DNA of 64,000 bases, taken from positions 68,248 through 132,247 of the forward strand of contig JADGJC010000090.1 of the NCBI GenBank assembly GCA_027596075.1, read 5' to 3'. A model generated the notes under the pieces. The model searched no databases. It worked only from the letters and a program-made list of their open reading frames with translations, and was not told the DNA's origin. Positions 11,098 to 23,212 of this stretch are shown piece by piece; within the stretch, counting starts at the first letter, position 1, and each line of letters opens with the position of its first letter. The translations under genes and the position numbers were made by a program. Source of the stretch: Rhizophlyctis rosea. Lineage: Eukaryota > Chytridiomycota > Chytridiomycetes > Rhizophlyctidales > Rhizophlyctidaceae.

Positions 11098-13737
11098 GAT
11101 TGATAGAACAGCCTCATAAACCCTCGCAGACTAGATCAAAAAGAGGACCAAAAATTCCTTACTATTCCTTCTGCCAAACGCTGTACCTGAATATAAACTG
11201 CAGTGAACTCGACGGATAAAGGGGCGGGGCGTTGCTTTCATTTCAAATCGTGCTTTCTGACTTTGAGTAGGCACCATGTACAACGTCGACCAATGAAAAC
11301 ACCCGAAATTTGAGCTAAAGCTCCAAAGCTTGCTTGTGCAACCATGCTCATTCCGTCGAACTATTTTGAGCTTTCTCATCATAAAGGTGTATTCACAGCA
11401 GGATATACTACAAAGCGATATGATGATTATAAAAGAGTTTGATGGGCTCATTTTTTTACGATGGGCAATTGGTCTGAACTATATTTCTTGGCTCGAACGG
11501 ATGAAAGATAGCAATATTTGTGGACGCTAGTGCATTCACATATCAGCGACTGATCGGAATCCTGATATTTTGACCTGACTTGTGTGGATGATAAGTTTTT
11601 CAGGGCACCGTTGGACGTTCGGTAGAGTGTACTATTCGAACCTAGATATCTAGGTAAGCACCTCAAAAGATACAGGGCGCTATTGTGCTTTCGATTGTAA
11701 GCCAGCTAGATCACACACGAAATATTTGGGTGGTGGTGAGGAATCATCTTTCCTCACCCCCTTCGTCATATTGTATGCCAACGCCATCCCCTTTTTTTCG
11801 CGGCAGGGTTGATGTTGTGAGTGTGGGGAGAGGTTCGTTTCGAGTCCTTGGGTTTTCTCGGCGTTTGGGAACCCTGGGATGCTTGCAGGCTGACAATGCC
11901 AGCGAGTACCGACGGCTTCTGTTCTGTGTACTGAAATGGTCGTCATCTATAGAATGGTCGGGATGCTCCACCAGCCATATTGCCGTGGCATCGACGGTTT
12001 AGAATATTTGGTGGAACAGGCTTTTTCTTTGGCATCGAATGTCTATTGGGTAGTTTCCTGTCGATCTGGGTACCAGTTGTTGGACCAACAGTCAGGTATT
12101 GTGTTTATAAGGTCCACCGCCTTTGTAGTTCTGCGAGATGCGCTGATGAGAGGATACCTCGTCATTTCTTAGCAACAACCATAAGAGTCATTGAGAAGTA
12201 GAATTGCAGCCGTTGATGTGCATTGCTTTGACGGAGAGTCCATTGCACGATTAGCAATGCACGACTGAAGTGAAGGGCACTCACCCATGATGGAGTGACA
12301 TGATCCCCTACACCATTCACGAGAAAACGGGATTGTGTGGAGCTATCGTCTGTACCTCGAACCCATCTGTTTTTTTTTTGGTTTCATGCATCCATGCTCT
12401 CCAATGCGACTTGCAGCACCCGCCGTTGGGGTAGGGGGAATCAGAAAGCGTACAGGTTGTCTGTGATACCTGCCATGTTGCGGAGCACGGAAACAGCATC
12501 GTCCATTAAAGTGACGTAGCAGTTCGCTCGCCGATCAGTCTTGGCGTGGGTGATGTACATTAGTTCCTGAAATGAGACTCCTTTTTGAGAGATGTATGTG
12601 GGACGGTTGTGTCGTTTGGAGTTCGTGGTATGGACTCCAATCGCATGATTTTGGGAACGTGAATGGGACGGCATAGCTGTCCATTCCAATGGGGTTCAGC
12701 TCACACTCACATCTCATGAAACCTGCACGCGCATGCTGCTGGCGGAATGAGAGCGGACAGACAACATGCACCAAGTCAAATCCGCACCGTGGGTTTGTGA
12801 TGTACTTTTTGTCTTCCGCTGAATATTACTGTTGAAACCGCTTTGCGCTCAGCTGCTATGTGCGAGATCACCGGCAAGCACCGATTGCAAGATCCTGACC
12901 TGCAGCACAGGTGACAGGGGTCGTGCTCTCTGCCCGCAATTTTATAATACGAGCGAAAGAACACTTTTTTTGGCCCTATCGGAGGTCTTGGGCAAAGCGA
13001 ATTCTTGTATCTCTCAACTCATGTGTGGTTTCCACCTTCGTTTTATTGAAATAAGTGCGTTATGAGCTGATTTGATTATTCGTCGGGATACCACTGGCCA
13101 GTGCTGGTCCGCAGAAGATGGCTGGAAAGGACAAAAAAAGATATGACAAGCTCCTTGGCGTCGATATAGTGCTAGGTTGGTGATGTGCTTCGTCCACAAC
13201 CGCAGCAGGTGAACGTGATATGGCGAATGGAATTGAGGGAAATCAGACATGTGGAATAAAGCAGCGTGGATCCTCAAGGCGCTCATCGTGCTGTCTTGGT
13301 AATTCAATCTTTTGGAGACTTCAGAATATGAAACTTGCGTTATTGATGACCTAGTGGCGAATCACTGGCGATCATTGATGTAGTAGAAGACGGATCGACG
13401 CAGCTCTTTTTTGGCCGCAAGAGTGTATGTTGAGAAAAGCTGTGACGTCGATGTACAGAAACTGTTGGTGATGGCTGTTCGGGGTCGAGTGGGATGGTTT
13501 TTGAATTACGATATGTGCTTCAAGAACGAACATTTCCCACTTGGGGTTGAGTCAAAGTCTAAAATCTACATCTACCGACATAAAGCATCTAAAACCCGCA
13601 CCAGCTGAATCCGACCCATGCGATCTAGGCTACGTTTACCCTACCTAGAGCGGACACTATAGAAAATATCGAGCGAAGTCTTATTCTGATACTTTTACAC
13701 AAAGCTGCCAACGAGAAAACACAAACATTGTCCCCGG
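11098..13737. other. 2.6 kb without an assignable gene
   Basis: Open frames here are short and overlap on both strands. A minus-strand run at 12441-12774 has coding-like composition (near GFMRCECELNPIGMDSYAV, then TLMDDAVSVLRNMAGI in another frame). Two adjacent frames would need a splice or a frameshift to join, and no family is recognised. I record it as possible exons or a gene remnant only. Confidence 0.4.
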
Positions 13738-14914
13738 TCACGCGGCTTTGTCGTCCCTATTGAAGGTTAGAAAATCAGAGGGTGGTAAGATACGGAAGGA
13801 AAGAGCTGAACCAGCTCAACAGCCATAGATGGGAAATATGGAGACATTACGTACTCGTCGTCGCCATCATCATCCGATCCGTATGTTGCGATTAGTTGCG
13901 CTGGCGCGTCGACTGTTGTGTGAAGGTATTTTGCGTTAGGCTGAGAAGTTCAGAAGCGCCACTTGGTGCAAAAAATTCTGATTCCATACCAGTCTTAGCC
14001 TTCTTCGGCGCCGGTCCTGGACAGGGATGAGGAGCATCACAGTGAGTAAGAGTCTTCCCAACGCGTGCGGCATCATGGTTGGCTGTGATTCCAAACATAC
14101 CTTCAGCCGTCATCCGCGTCACCTTCCCGTCCCCGCTTGTTCCTTACGGCAGGACCCGCCGCATCCACACCAGACGATGACGCAGCAGAAGCTGCCGCTT
14201 GTGCGGGTGCTGGGGTACTGAGAGGTGCTGGTGCGGGTGGCTGGAGAGGGTTGGGAGGTGGGATGGGTGTGGGGTTGGGTTGTTGAGGCGGTGTCGGGGA
14301 TTGTTGAGGTGATGAAGCGGGTGTGTTTGTGGAGGAGGAGTCGGGGGTTGCGTATGCTGCGGGTTGGGGGTTTGTGGGTAGGGGTGGTGGTGGTGGAGGA
14401 GGAAGGGAGCATGGGTGGATGGTCTGATGCCCAAGGACGGGCGCCATCGTTTGGTCGTTTGGTGGGGCGGTGGAAGCTGTAAGTGCGAGAAAAGGCTACG
14501 TTTAGTCACGAGCCATGTATTGTTCTGCGGGAAGTGACCCAAGTGTCTGTGTAACAAGCACTACTCACGAGCGGAAGCGGGGGTTGTAGGCTGCGTAGGG
14601 GTGTCGGGAGTGCCGGAGGTGAGGAGACGGGGAACTGGTATGCCGGCAAAAGCGGTATTCAAGACAGCGTGTGGGGACCGCTTCCACCACTCTTCTCTTT
14701 TGATACGTCGTGCTAGAGCGACGGTTGGTGAATAGACTGAGACCCTGACTGGGTCTTTCGCAGATACTGTGACGAGGAAGTCGGTGGAGAGAGCACGGAC
14801 GGCGGGGGAGATTATGTCTTCCGTAAGAGTTTGCCCTGCGAACGGACGAATGACGTCCGTTAGCCCGTCGAAGACTACATACCCACACCCTACGTTTAGT
14901 ACTGAGGCATCCAT
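13738..14914 (-). CDS. P1: paralogue 1 of a disordered nuclear-type protein paired with an exonuclease
   Basis: Five exons (14569-14914, 14123-14476, 13990-14016, 13855-13912, 13738-13756) join in phase and give 267 residues. The first exon is 346 nt, exactly as in copy 2, and encodes the conserved N-terminal domain (VLNVGCGYVVF, IISPAVRALS, VYSPTVALARRI, EEWW). The second opens with the family box near TAPPNDQTMAP and continues as a Pro/Ala/Ser-rich disordered region ending in NKRGRE. The 27-nt third exon encodes PAPKKAKT, like a nuclear localisation signal. The tail is acidic (YGSDDDGDDEDDKAA). The donor of exon 2 is GTGACG. Read-through of it would instead end the protein at a TGA after GDADDG. 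The family is not one I recognise. Its divergent partner is the exonuclease-like gene at 16208, across 1.3 kb. Confidence 0.7.
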
Positions 14915-16207
14915 GATTTGAACCGTCAAAGGTGTTTCAAGGGGGACAATGGTTCAGCTGATGTTATATAGGATGCAGATCGCAGGGGAGGGGCTGCTAC
15001 AGACTTGGCTGGCTGAGCTTGCGGCGCCGATGTACTGGCACGTGAAGAACAACAGCACTGCTGTGCATTCGTTTTCCAGCGATAAGGTCCTCATGATGTG
15101 TGTGAGCAGGGTTCTCCGGTGTATTGGAACTTGTGCATGCCGGCTATTGGGAGATGGTGGCGGGTATTGAAGCCGATGCGTTGGATATTGGCATGCCGCG
15201 AGCAGAACGGGTACTTGGTAGGAAGGCGCGGACTATACGAGGATGACTTATATGACGCGAGGCGCATCAGGTTGAATAAGCATATGGACCCCGAACTTTT
15301 GTTGTGCAAAAGATGTGCCGACGCGTCTGTAATGGTTAAGTCGGAGATACGCACAAAGTTTTCCGTGAAAGAGAATAGGCAAAACAGATATGTTGATTAT
15401 GTATTTGCCAATGTGTATATACAATATGCAAAGAAGACGAAGGTCCCACACTACTGGATGCTTGCTGTTGTGTTGCGTATTTCTGAGCAGTAAAGAGAAG
15501 GGGAAGCATCGTATTAGTGGTCGGCACTACGAGAGAAGAGCCAAAAGACGAAGGAACTCGAATACTTGACCTTGATCAAGTATGACAGGAGGCGAGAAAC
15601 TTGGGAGGAACCCTCACACCAGCACCAGCATTCCTAGTGGCCCCGCGTCTGATCCATTTTCCCACGATAGAACCGCTCCTCAAAGGTAGGTACCCAAACC
15701 ACCAGTGAGGTTTACTGAACTAAAGCAGTGCATCGGTATCAGCGGAGGTTTCACAAGAAAGTGAATGCCTACAGACACTGTCAAGGCGCTTGGTGAGGTG
15801 GGTCTATGAGAGTTCCTCGGGTGGAAGCCTTGTGCCTGAGCGACCAGGAAAAGGGGAGTTGCACTGGTTACTGCTAGCATTGACGCGCATTACGGAGACT
15901 TCCATACTCAAAGGTTAGCAACTTGAAGAACTTATATATCATGTTGTGAGACTGCTGATATCAAGACTTGCGGGTTTCCGCGTCTAGGCTGCGTGTGGAT
16001 ATCCAACTGACATTCTGCATTCTACATATTCCCCAGTATCCCCGCTCGGTACGGCATAAGCACTCTTACCCTCCACCTACGCGACCGACCCAACCCCCAC
16101 CCATCCAGCATTCCTTCATACCCCGCACTCCATCCTCCACTCACAACCATTTTCACCATTCCCTCCTCCCTAATCCTCTACTGATCCCGCCGCCAACCGC
16201 GAGCCCT
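14915..16207. promoter_or_regulatory. Shared divergent intergenic region, copy 1
   Basis: This 1.3 kb region lies between P1 and Exo1 and is related to the same interval in copies 2, 3 and 4. A TATA-like TTATATA at 14964-14970 (TATATAA on the P strand) lies 50 bp upstream of the P1 start. The shared block begins with CTTGACCTTG at 15565-15574 and continues with a CACCAGCATTCC motif, a GGTTTCACAAGAAAGTGAA segment and AAGGCGCTTGG near 15785. The last 200 bp before Exo1 is C/T-rich, as in fungal leaders. No reading frame is conserved between copies, so I read it as regulatory or as a non-coding transcript. Confidence 0.55.
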
Positions 16208-17113
16208 ATGGCCACACCGCCGTTCCCCAGTTCCTGTAAGATATGGGAACACTGCGACCCTATCGTACGACAGCCCTTTCCACCCAACAATGCACCCCTC
16301 TACGGGCTCGCACCTCCGTTCCCTACCGCCGCATACATCACCCATATGCAAATCCCAGTACCCAACGGACGGGCCCGCTTTGGCTACGCCAACGACTACA
16401 TCGACGCCCTCGTGACATCCGACATCAATCACGCCAATAGACTTTTCCACGACCGATTCTATGATCAGAATGACCAGCCGCGATTTTTGAACAGTGGATT
16501 CGATGTGGAGAAGCGGAGCCCAGTGGAGTACGCCACTCCCGCCCTCATTCAAGCCTGCAACGAAGTCGGCGAAGCGGTCGGTTTCCATTGTGCCTCCCTC
16601 AGTGCTGACCAATATCCACACTGGATGTTACACTACATGGCGGATTCCGCCGTGGGCAAGTGGGGTTTCGGTATAGAGGGGGCCATACAAAAGTTGCGGA
16701 ATGTTGGAGTTACGGACCTGGACGGATTCTATCGAGCGGATGATGTGGTGATATACCACTACAGCAGCGTGAGTATCATTGAAACTGTTGATTGATCTGA
16801 TCTGAATCATTACATCTTACCATTTTCCTTGTGCTCCTCATCATAGGTACTGGGCCACACGCACAATCATATGGACATCTCCATGAAGAGGGCATCGAAG
16901 TTCTACCTCGGCCTAAACAAAGCCAAATCCGCCCACGAAATCGGCCAGTACGAGCGACCGCAACTCACTGACAAACAAATCAACTACGCTATGACGGATG
17001 CACAACGGAGTTTGGAGGTTCCAAGAGAGGTCTACAGGCGGATGACTCCTGCGCAGGCGGCGGAGGCGACGAAGTACGCGAAAATCAATAGTTTCTGGAT
17101 GACGAATATGTAA
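16208..17113 (+). CDS. Exo1: DEDDy-type 3'-5' exonuclease-like protein, motif II altered
   Basis: Two exons (16208-16768, 16847-17113) give 275 residues. DnaQ-like superfamily 3'-5' exonucleases of the RNase D/WRN group bind two metal ions with Asp-x-Glu, Asp and a Tyr-x3-Asp pair. Here motif I is SGFDVEKR followed by ALIQAC, and motif III is INYAMTDAQRS. Motif II, GD in the other copies, reads GIEGAIQKLRN, so the metal-binding Asp is Ala. The protein is therefore probably catalytically weak or dead, though the reading frame is intact. The N-terminal part (CKIWEH..., SDINHANRLFHDRFYD) is a family-specific extension. The 267-nt second exon has exactly the same length in copies 1, 2 and 3. The start is the ATG that aligns with copies 2 and 3. 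Confidence 0.75.
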
Positions 17114-18340
17114 GAGGGGAAAGCATCAGGGGAAAGACTTTGAGGAAGTCATTTGTGAATTTTGGGGTTGGATTCTGTACATGAATTTGTTTTTGGAGTT
17201 GATTATATAAATACAAGAGAAGGCACAAGTGCTCCTTCCTTCGGGAAGTTTGAGCTGGTGTCAAGGGTTAAAAAAGTCGTACACCTCGAGTTCCTGCTGT
17301 GCTAAGTCGTGAGTGCTCCCTGCCTTGGTCAATATGCTTCCGCGAGTCGGGTGAGCTTTCGCAACGGAATCACACCTTACTACAGATTTGGCAAACGACA
17401 TCCATGCCAAGAAAACCAGTCCCCTTTTTCACTATGAAAGTATAGAGGCTGGAATACTGCCATGCAGCAAAGTGGGGCAATGACTCGAATTGACATTTCC
17501 CTTTATCTCACCAATGCCAACACAAGCGCGCAGGGTTGGCGCGTGAGATGCAGGTTGGGAACAGCGCTCCGACGGATGTCAGGATTTCAGGTGGGCCTTG
17601 TCAATCAGGGAGAATTCATGGAGGTGACTGATGTCATTCCGAGTTTTGGTTTGAGAGCGTGGGCGGTCAAAAACAGTAATCCTCCCGCGGATCTACTGCG
17701 CGCCATGACGGAGAGCAGCGCTCCTTCACCTTTGTATGCAATAACAGAAAAGATAAAGATCTGGTAAACTTTCGCAGTTTGCTTTCCTCACAGAATGGCG
17801 AACAGGTGTGATACCAGGCGTTATCGCACACAATGCGCTTCTTGCCGTTAGCGCGGCGAACCCAGAAGAGCAGAAAATTGACAAGGGCAGCAGCGAGGAG
17901 AAAGAGATACATGGGGCTTCAATGAAGTTGTGACTTGAAATCAAGTCCAAAAAGTTACTCCACCGCTAATTTACTTTACAGTCAAGTCACAATACGACCC
18001 CCGTGGTATTGCACCCATGGCACGTCTATGGAATATCGACACTTGCCCAAACTTGCGAACGCCTGACAAATTTGCTGCCCTTCCTTTTCTATGTCGGACC
18101 GCTCGTCATTGAAGACCGCACGCCGGACGCCATAGCAATAGACAACGGCGCCGTACACTGCATCCGCATGACTGTCGAAGACGACCACAGATCTTTACTT
18201 TCGGAGGAGAGTCCTCATCCAAATCCTTCCGGAACGACCCTAGCGTCAATAACGGGTCCCAAATATCGCATCCCCCAGACAGTCTCCAACTTTCAGGAGA
18301 CTTGACCGCCTTCCTGGCAACCTCCATGTGAACGGCTATC
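17114..18340. other. Spacer downstream of Exo1
   Basis: A plus-strand frame at 17462-17767 contains GEFMEVTDVIPSFG, faintly like GRGFVDVTNVLPSVR of the P family, but the rest does not align. Minus-strand frames at 17982-18369 have some coding character and could be 3' exons of the gene ending at 18341, but I could not splice them in phase. Otherwise nothing is supportable. Confidence 0.35.
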
Positions 18341-19631
18341 TTAGCCCTCCAGTTCGCCGTCTGATGCATCCCGCAGAGCCTTCGTCGCGCGCGAAACTAC
18401 TGCGCTCCATCTACCGACACCTCCATAATCCGAAACGACCGCACACACAACCCCATCCGCAGCCCAGTCTGGTAAGGATTCCTTGCGGCCTTCCCGGTCA
18501 TCTGACTTTCCTTGACTCTCCATCTTGACAAGAAGACCGAGGATGCGGCCGTAAACATCGCTGTATAGATTGTTGACTTCCGCTTCGGTCTCCTTCTCGA
18601 AAGCTTGGAAAACTAGAATAATGAAATGTATTGGTATACTGATACATACGACCAAAAGCGCTCAATCAGCAGCAACCTCGCCTCCGCTTCCAACTTGCGT
18701 TCCTAACTTCCTATCTTAGTGTGCAGGCGTGGTGTACACATACCTCTTACAAGTCTGTGACATGCATCCAAGCGCGCACCCGATCGTGTGTTTCCCTACG
18801 TTCATCCTCTTCCATCGAGGCAACCGTATCCACGATAGCGCTGCAACCGGGCCCCACAATTTTCAAGAAATTCGAAATATTTCCTTCTTCGGATTCCTCC
18901 TCGGAATCTTCCTCAGAGTCTTCCGTCTCGTCCGCCGTATACGGGATGTACAACGAGATTGCGCGAAGGTGTGCAGAAAGTACAAGTACATCTGCAGCGG
19001 GGTCCGCAGAAGGTGTTGCGGGTACTGCGGTGAGGTTGGGTATTCGAAGCACTTCCGCCTCGAGTTTCTGCAGATCCGTTTCCGCCATATATCGACCGGG
19101 TTCGAACGATTTCCATGTTTTGTCGAAGGGTAGTTGAAATCTCATAGGTCTGAGGAGAACCCAGCTGGGAACATCCTCACCGCATGGCACAACAGAGCTC
19201 TCTTGCTGACAAACGTAATTAACTAACTTAGACAGAGATTCGTCGTCATAGCAACTATCCGTTCCCAGCCGTTGATGTACCGGGAAATGAAGTCTACGGA
19301 ACTCTGCACTTTGCTTTTCCAACCAAGCGATAGAGGTCAATCCTAACGACGGGGCAGCGGAATATGAGGGAATGGGCAGGACTGTCAGATCGTACAACTT
19401 TTTGATGGCAACAGTGTTACATAGCAGGACGACGGCAGTGTGGTAGTTGTTGTTCCGTTTGGCGGAAGAAGGAGCAGATGTGGAAACGATGGAACCCGGC
19501 CCAAGAAGCGGGTCTGGAAGACACACTCTGATGATTTGACCCTGCGTCGGCGGACTGGGATCGCCTTCTCGGTGGTTATGAGTAATGCGGTTGTGGTCAA
19601 CGAGCAGGCAGGTTTCGAGCGTATCTGCCAT
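18341..19631 (-). CDS. Hypothetical acidic protein
   Basis: Two exons (18751-19631, 18341-18638) join in phase at a GTAAGA donor and a CAG acceptor and give 392 residues. The N-terminal part contains LETCLLVDHNRITHNHR and VLLCNTVAIKKLYDL. The centre has VPCGEDVPSWVLLRPMRFQLPFD. A strongly acidic run of Asp/Glu and Ser (near ETEDSEEDSEEESEEGN) precedes a hydrophobic segment. The C-terminal exon is mixed and contains an alpha-helical EKETEAEVNNLYSDVYGRI. No family is recognised. It is alone between copies 1 and 2 of the P-Exo module and has no counterpart between the other copies, so it is probably not part of the duplicated unit. Confidence 0.55.
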
Positions 19632-20359
19632 CTGCACTCCTCTTTAGTAAAATCCTCTGAAAGCCATATCTAGCTTGGAAGAGTGTTACTGGGTTTGCTG
19701 TCTGTATGTTTGTGTGTGTGTCCTGCCTGGTGGCGCAGTGATCCACTGATTGATGACTTGATGGTTTGCTGAATTGACTTTGCGCTGGTTGCTGGTGAGC
19801 GGAGCGAACCATACGAATCACCACTGCAGCAGCTCTGCTGCGTAGGAGTGATTGGGAGGTGCCTTATTCCCAAACAATTTTGCTATCACTTTCAGAGTAC
19901 CATCCCGCCTTCACGCGGGCCACAGTTTTGTTGAGTCGGTTGTACAGGCTGCTATATGGGGCAAATCACGCCACGCTGGTACGCTGGTGTGACGGTTCTC
20001 GGTAACGTGAAGTGCCATTTCATTTGGGTTCGGTATCTGGTGGTCGACAATACGGCGTAATTGCTGTTTGTTGGAGATTCATGACTAATACGCCCAACGA
20101 ATCGTTGATGAAGGAAGATGAGAAGAGCCAAAACGTCTGAGACTCCTATCGAGATATCTAAGCAATTCGCCTCAAAACGCGGCGACGGAAAGAAAAAAAA
20201 AAAAAAAAAAAAGCAAAAACACATCCATCTAAAGTCAATCCCCGTCCTATGCGATAAACGAAAAGAAATGCCAGAACCGAACTATAACAGGTCTAAGCAA
20301 AAGAAACAGAATGTTATCTACTCTACAGCTTGATCTATGTTTGTCCCACCCTTCTCTAT
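19632..20359. other. Spacer with a poly-A tract
   Basis: This interval separates the start of the acidic protein gene from the end of P2. A run of 20 A at 20193-20212 is the only obvious feature. It could be a trace of a reverse-transcribed insertion or simple slippage. No reading frame is worth calling. Confidence 0.4.
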
Positions 20360-21743
20360 CTAAATACACATGCAAAATCCTAGGCGCCGTCCTCTTCGCC
20401 CGCTCCCTCCGTCGCGCTGAATTGGAATTGGAGAAGAGGTTAGCGTGTGTTGGTGGAGTTTCAGGGCGACTGATGCAGGGATGGGAATGGCAAATACATA
20501 TCTGTTGTCCGTTCCGAGGTCAGCAGATACGGTATCACCTTCATCTGTAGAGAAACACGCACTTGAGTTAAGCGCGTGGATTTGTGTGATGTGATATGTT
20601 GCAAGCGAGAGATGTTCCTTACCTATCTTCGGCTTCTTCGGCGCCGGATCATCCGCCCCGCTCGCTCCTATGATTGGACAAGCGTCGTTCATTAGTGCCG
20701 GAATCTATCAATGAGAAGAGTTGGAAATGCCGTACCTCCCGCATCATCCTCTCTTTCACTGCCCACTTTATCGCTCCCATCCCCACTCCCCTCCCCATCC
20801 CCGTCCCTCTTCCGCTTCTGCCCTACGCTCGGTTCCGCGCCAGCAGGAGCGTTGCTTGGTGCAACTGCCGGTTCAGCAGCTGGTGCTGCTTGCGCGGAGG
20901 CGACGGGCGTGGTTGTGGTGGAGGTTGGTGAGAGATGGTTAGGAGGTGCTGGTGCGGGAGCCGCATGGGAGGGTTGTGCGGCTGGTGTTGCTGTTGCCGA
21001 AGAAGGAGGACGGGGGTTTGCGGGGCCGGGCGCCTGCGCGGGGTTTGCGTTTGAGGAGGGCGTTGCCGTGAGGGTTTGGGAGGCGGGCACAGAGTTGTGG
21101 GTTTGGGGAGGGAGAAGGAAGGGAGGGTTTGGTGTTGGGGTGTTGTTTGGAGTGGTGGTGTTGGGGGTGGTGGTTGGGGGGGGGGGGGGGGGGGGGTGGG
21201 CCGCTGGTTGGGTTGTCGAGGTCATGGGAAGGGGAGGAGGAAGAGCGGAGGGGTGGATAGTGCGGAGGCCGTAGGTTGGTGCTAGGATTTCGTTGTTTGG
21301 TGGTGCTGTGAGAGCTGCGAAAGGAACGTTTGAAGTCAGTTCTACATGACAACTTGCCGTGAAAAGCTTCGCATATGGCAGCTGTAAGGTCACTTACGAG
21401 TTCTGGCGGTGGCGGTTGGAGGAGGAGGACGGTGCGGGGTTGTTGGGATGCGAAGAGTAAAGAGAGCGTGTTGAAAAGCTGCCTGTAACGTCGCATTGGT
21501 TCCGAATTGCCAATGCGCGCTGTTTCGGATTTGCTGAGCTACCGCGGCTGTTGGGGTGAAGATTGTAAGGTCGACGGGGTTGCCGGTTGCGTGGATGATG
21601 ACCTTGATGCGTGGAAAACCGTTGAGAAGGGCCGGAGAGATAAGGAATCTACGTACTTCTTCCTTATCTACAGTGCGGACTGACGGAAGGACGTTGGTCA
21701 CGTCGACAAACCCCCTTCCGAGAGTTAAGTACGAAGGGTTCAT
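20360..21743 (-). CDS. P2: paralogue 2 of the disordered nuclear-type protein family
   Basis: Exons are 21398-21743, 20736-21314, 20623-20667, 20498-20544 and from 20416 downwards. The N-terminal domain is intact (YLTLGRGFVDVTNVLPSVR, FLISPALLNGFP, FTPTAAVAQQI, HWQFG). Exon 2 has the PPNNEILAP box, a Pro run encoded by 21 consecutive G on the plus strand, and ends with GQKRKRDGDGEG. Exon 3 encodes DPAPKKPKI, like a nuclear localisation signal. With the visible splice sites, exon 4 is one base out of register with exon 5. The last 37 nt would then be read as a basic tail (RDGGSGRRGRRLG, stop at 20360) instead of the acidic tail ATEGAGEEDGA ending at 20380. A small indel or an unseen splice site explains this. 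The partner is Exo2 at 23213. Confidence 0.65.
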
Positions 21744-23212
21744 GGTTATGACGTGAAGTCTCAAGGGACATGGTGCACCTGACTCTTTTATAAAGTTGCA
21801 AATCGCACCCCGTTGGAGTGGATATTTTGTTTGACTGGGCCCCCTCGGCTGTGTCTGTATGGCAAATTTCCAGTTGTCTTACCAGTGGTAACGTCTTGAC
21901 TGCTCCTCGTTATGCGCCCGACCTGTCATGGCACAACTCAATTGTTGTTGGGAAATGGTGGCTCCTAGTGAAAGTGGAACATCGGCGAGCATATGACAGG
22001 AACTGGGTGGTGGGGGCGCGGACCGAGTGTGATGCATTATGTGACGCGTTACCATGCAGAACAAGGACCCTGAGTTTGCTTTGAACGTGAGAAGAGGTCG
22101 TGAGATGCTCACGACGGCACAAATAACAGCTACACGAGATTGATAATATGGGAGAAGCTTGACGACCAATTACCGGGTCGACACTCGTATATTCTACACG
22201 CTTTATATGTACAGAAGGCAATCCGCAGCCAAAGTTATGTACAAGATGCAAGAAGACACGTCACTAGGCTCGGTATGGATATTTAAAAGGCACTGGCAAT
22301 GTTCACAGCGAGGAAAGTTAGTATCTATCGCAAAACAATGCATATGACAGCAAAAGAGCACGACAACTTGACCTTGTCAGAGCAAAAAGAAGATATGGTG
22401 TGTCATCGAGGGACTCTGCACTCGTCACCAGCATCCCTTGGCAGCCCAAAGACAGAGTCCTCCCCACCCTTTGATTGGGCCCCCACGGACGGGTACCCAG
22501 TCCGCCGTAGAAAGCCCTCACAAAGCGCAACTCACAATCAGCATAGCCTTCACAAAAAGGGAGGCTACAGGCATAGACAAGGTGCTTGGATCGAAGTGTG
22601 TTGAGAAGAGTCCCGATCGAATCTTGGTTGTTGAAGTTGATGGCGGTGGTGGAATAGGGAAAGAATTAGGCCAAGACCGTTGGCGACTTCGCTTTCGAGA
22701 GTTCGCAGAGGGTTGATTGACGCGTGGCGCTACATGTGGCGCATGCAACGTTACCTAAGATTACCCAGCCACAAGCCACGGATTAGCAAGCGGGTCCTCA
22801 TCAGAAACGCGTCCCATCGAACTTCCAACTCTCCTCTCCAGCTACCTCCATTTTGACACATGTCAAAGTAAGAACCACTAGGTGAGCATCCCATAACAGA
22901 CACTTGACGGTCCACTGTTAGCAATTGCTTGGTCATTTGCGCTGAAACTGCAATGGACGTGTACTAAGCTTTTCACTTTACTTGCCAATCCATAGCAGGA
23001 CCACCATATCTCCAGCGGCCACAACAGAAGTATACACCAACTGAGCGGTTTCCTAGCAGACGCCGTGCTAAGGCAGAATCCCATCGTAGCAGCAATAGTT
23101 ATCACTATCACAGCTGGTGTAGACGGCTACCTCTGGACGTCCCTTCACCACCATCGCTCCAAAGACATACCCAACTCCCTTCTTACACCGTCATCGCAAC
23201 TCACTTCCAAAA
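21744..23212. promoter_or_regulatory. Shared divergent intergenic region, copy 2
   Basis: The interval between P2 and Exo2 repeats the layout of copy 1. A TATA element TTTTATA (TATAAAA on the P strand) at 21786-21792 lies 43 bp upstream of the P2 start. The shared block starts with CTTGACCTTG at 22367-22376, includes GGGTACCCAGTCCGC at 22491-22505 and a CTTCACAAAAAG motif, and ends near TCCCGATCG at 22619. The last 100 bp before Exo2 is C-rich. No reading frame is conserved with the other copies. Confidence 0.55.

Noticed and set aside
17462..17767. Possible extra P-family fragment (GEFMEVTDVIPSFG)
   Set aside because: Only about ten positions resemble the P N-domain, the strand is opposite to the other P genes, and the flanks do not align.
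20711..21274. Gly/Ala-rich plus-strand frame of 187 residues opposite P2
   Set aside because: It mirrors the Pro/Ala/Ser-rich exon of P2. Comparable frames opposite P1, P3 and P4 have different sequence and no conserved start.
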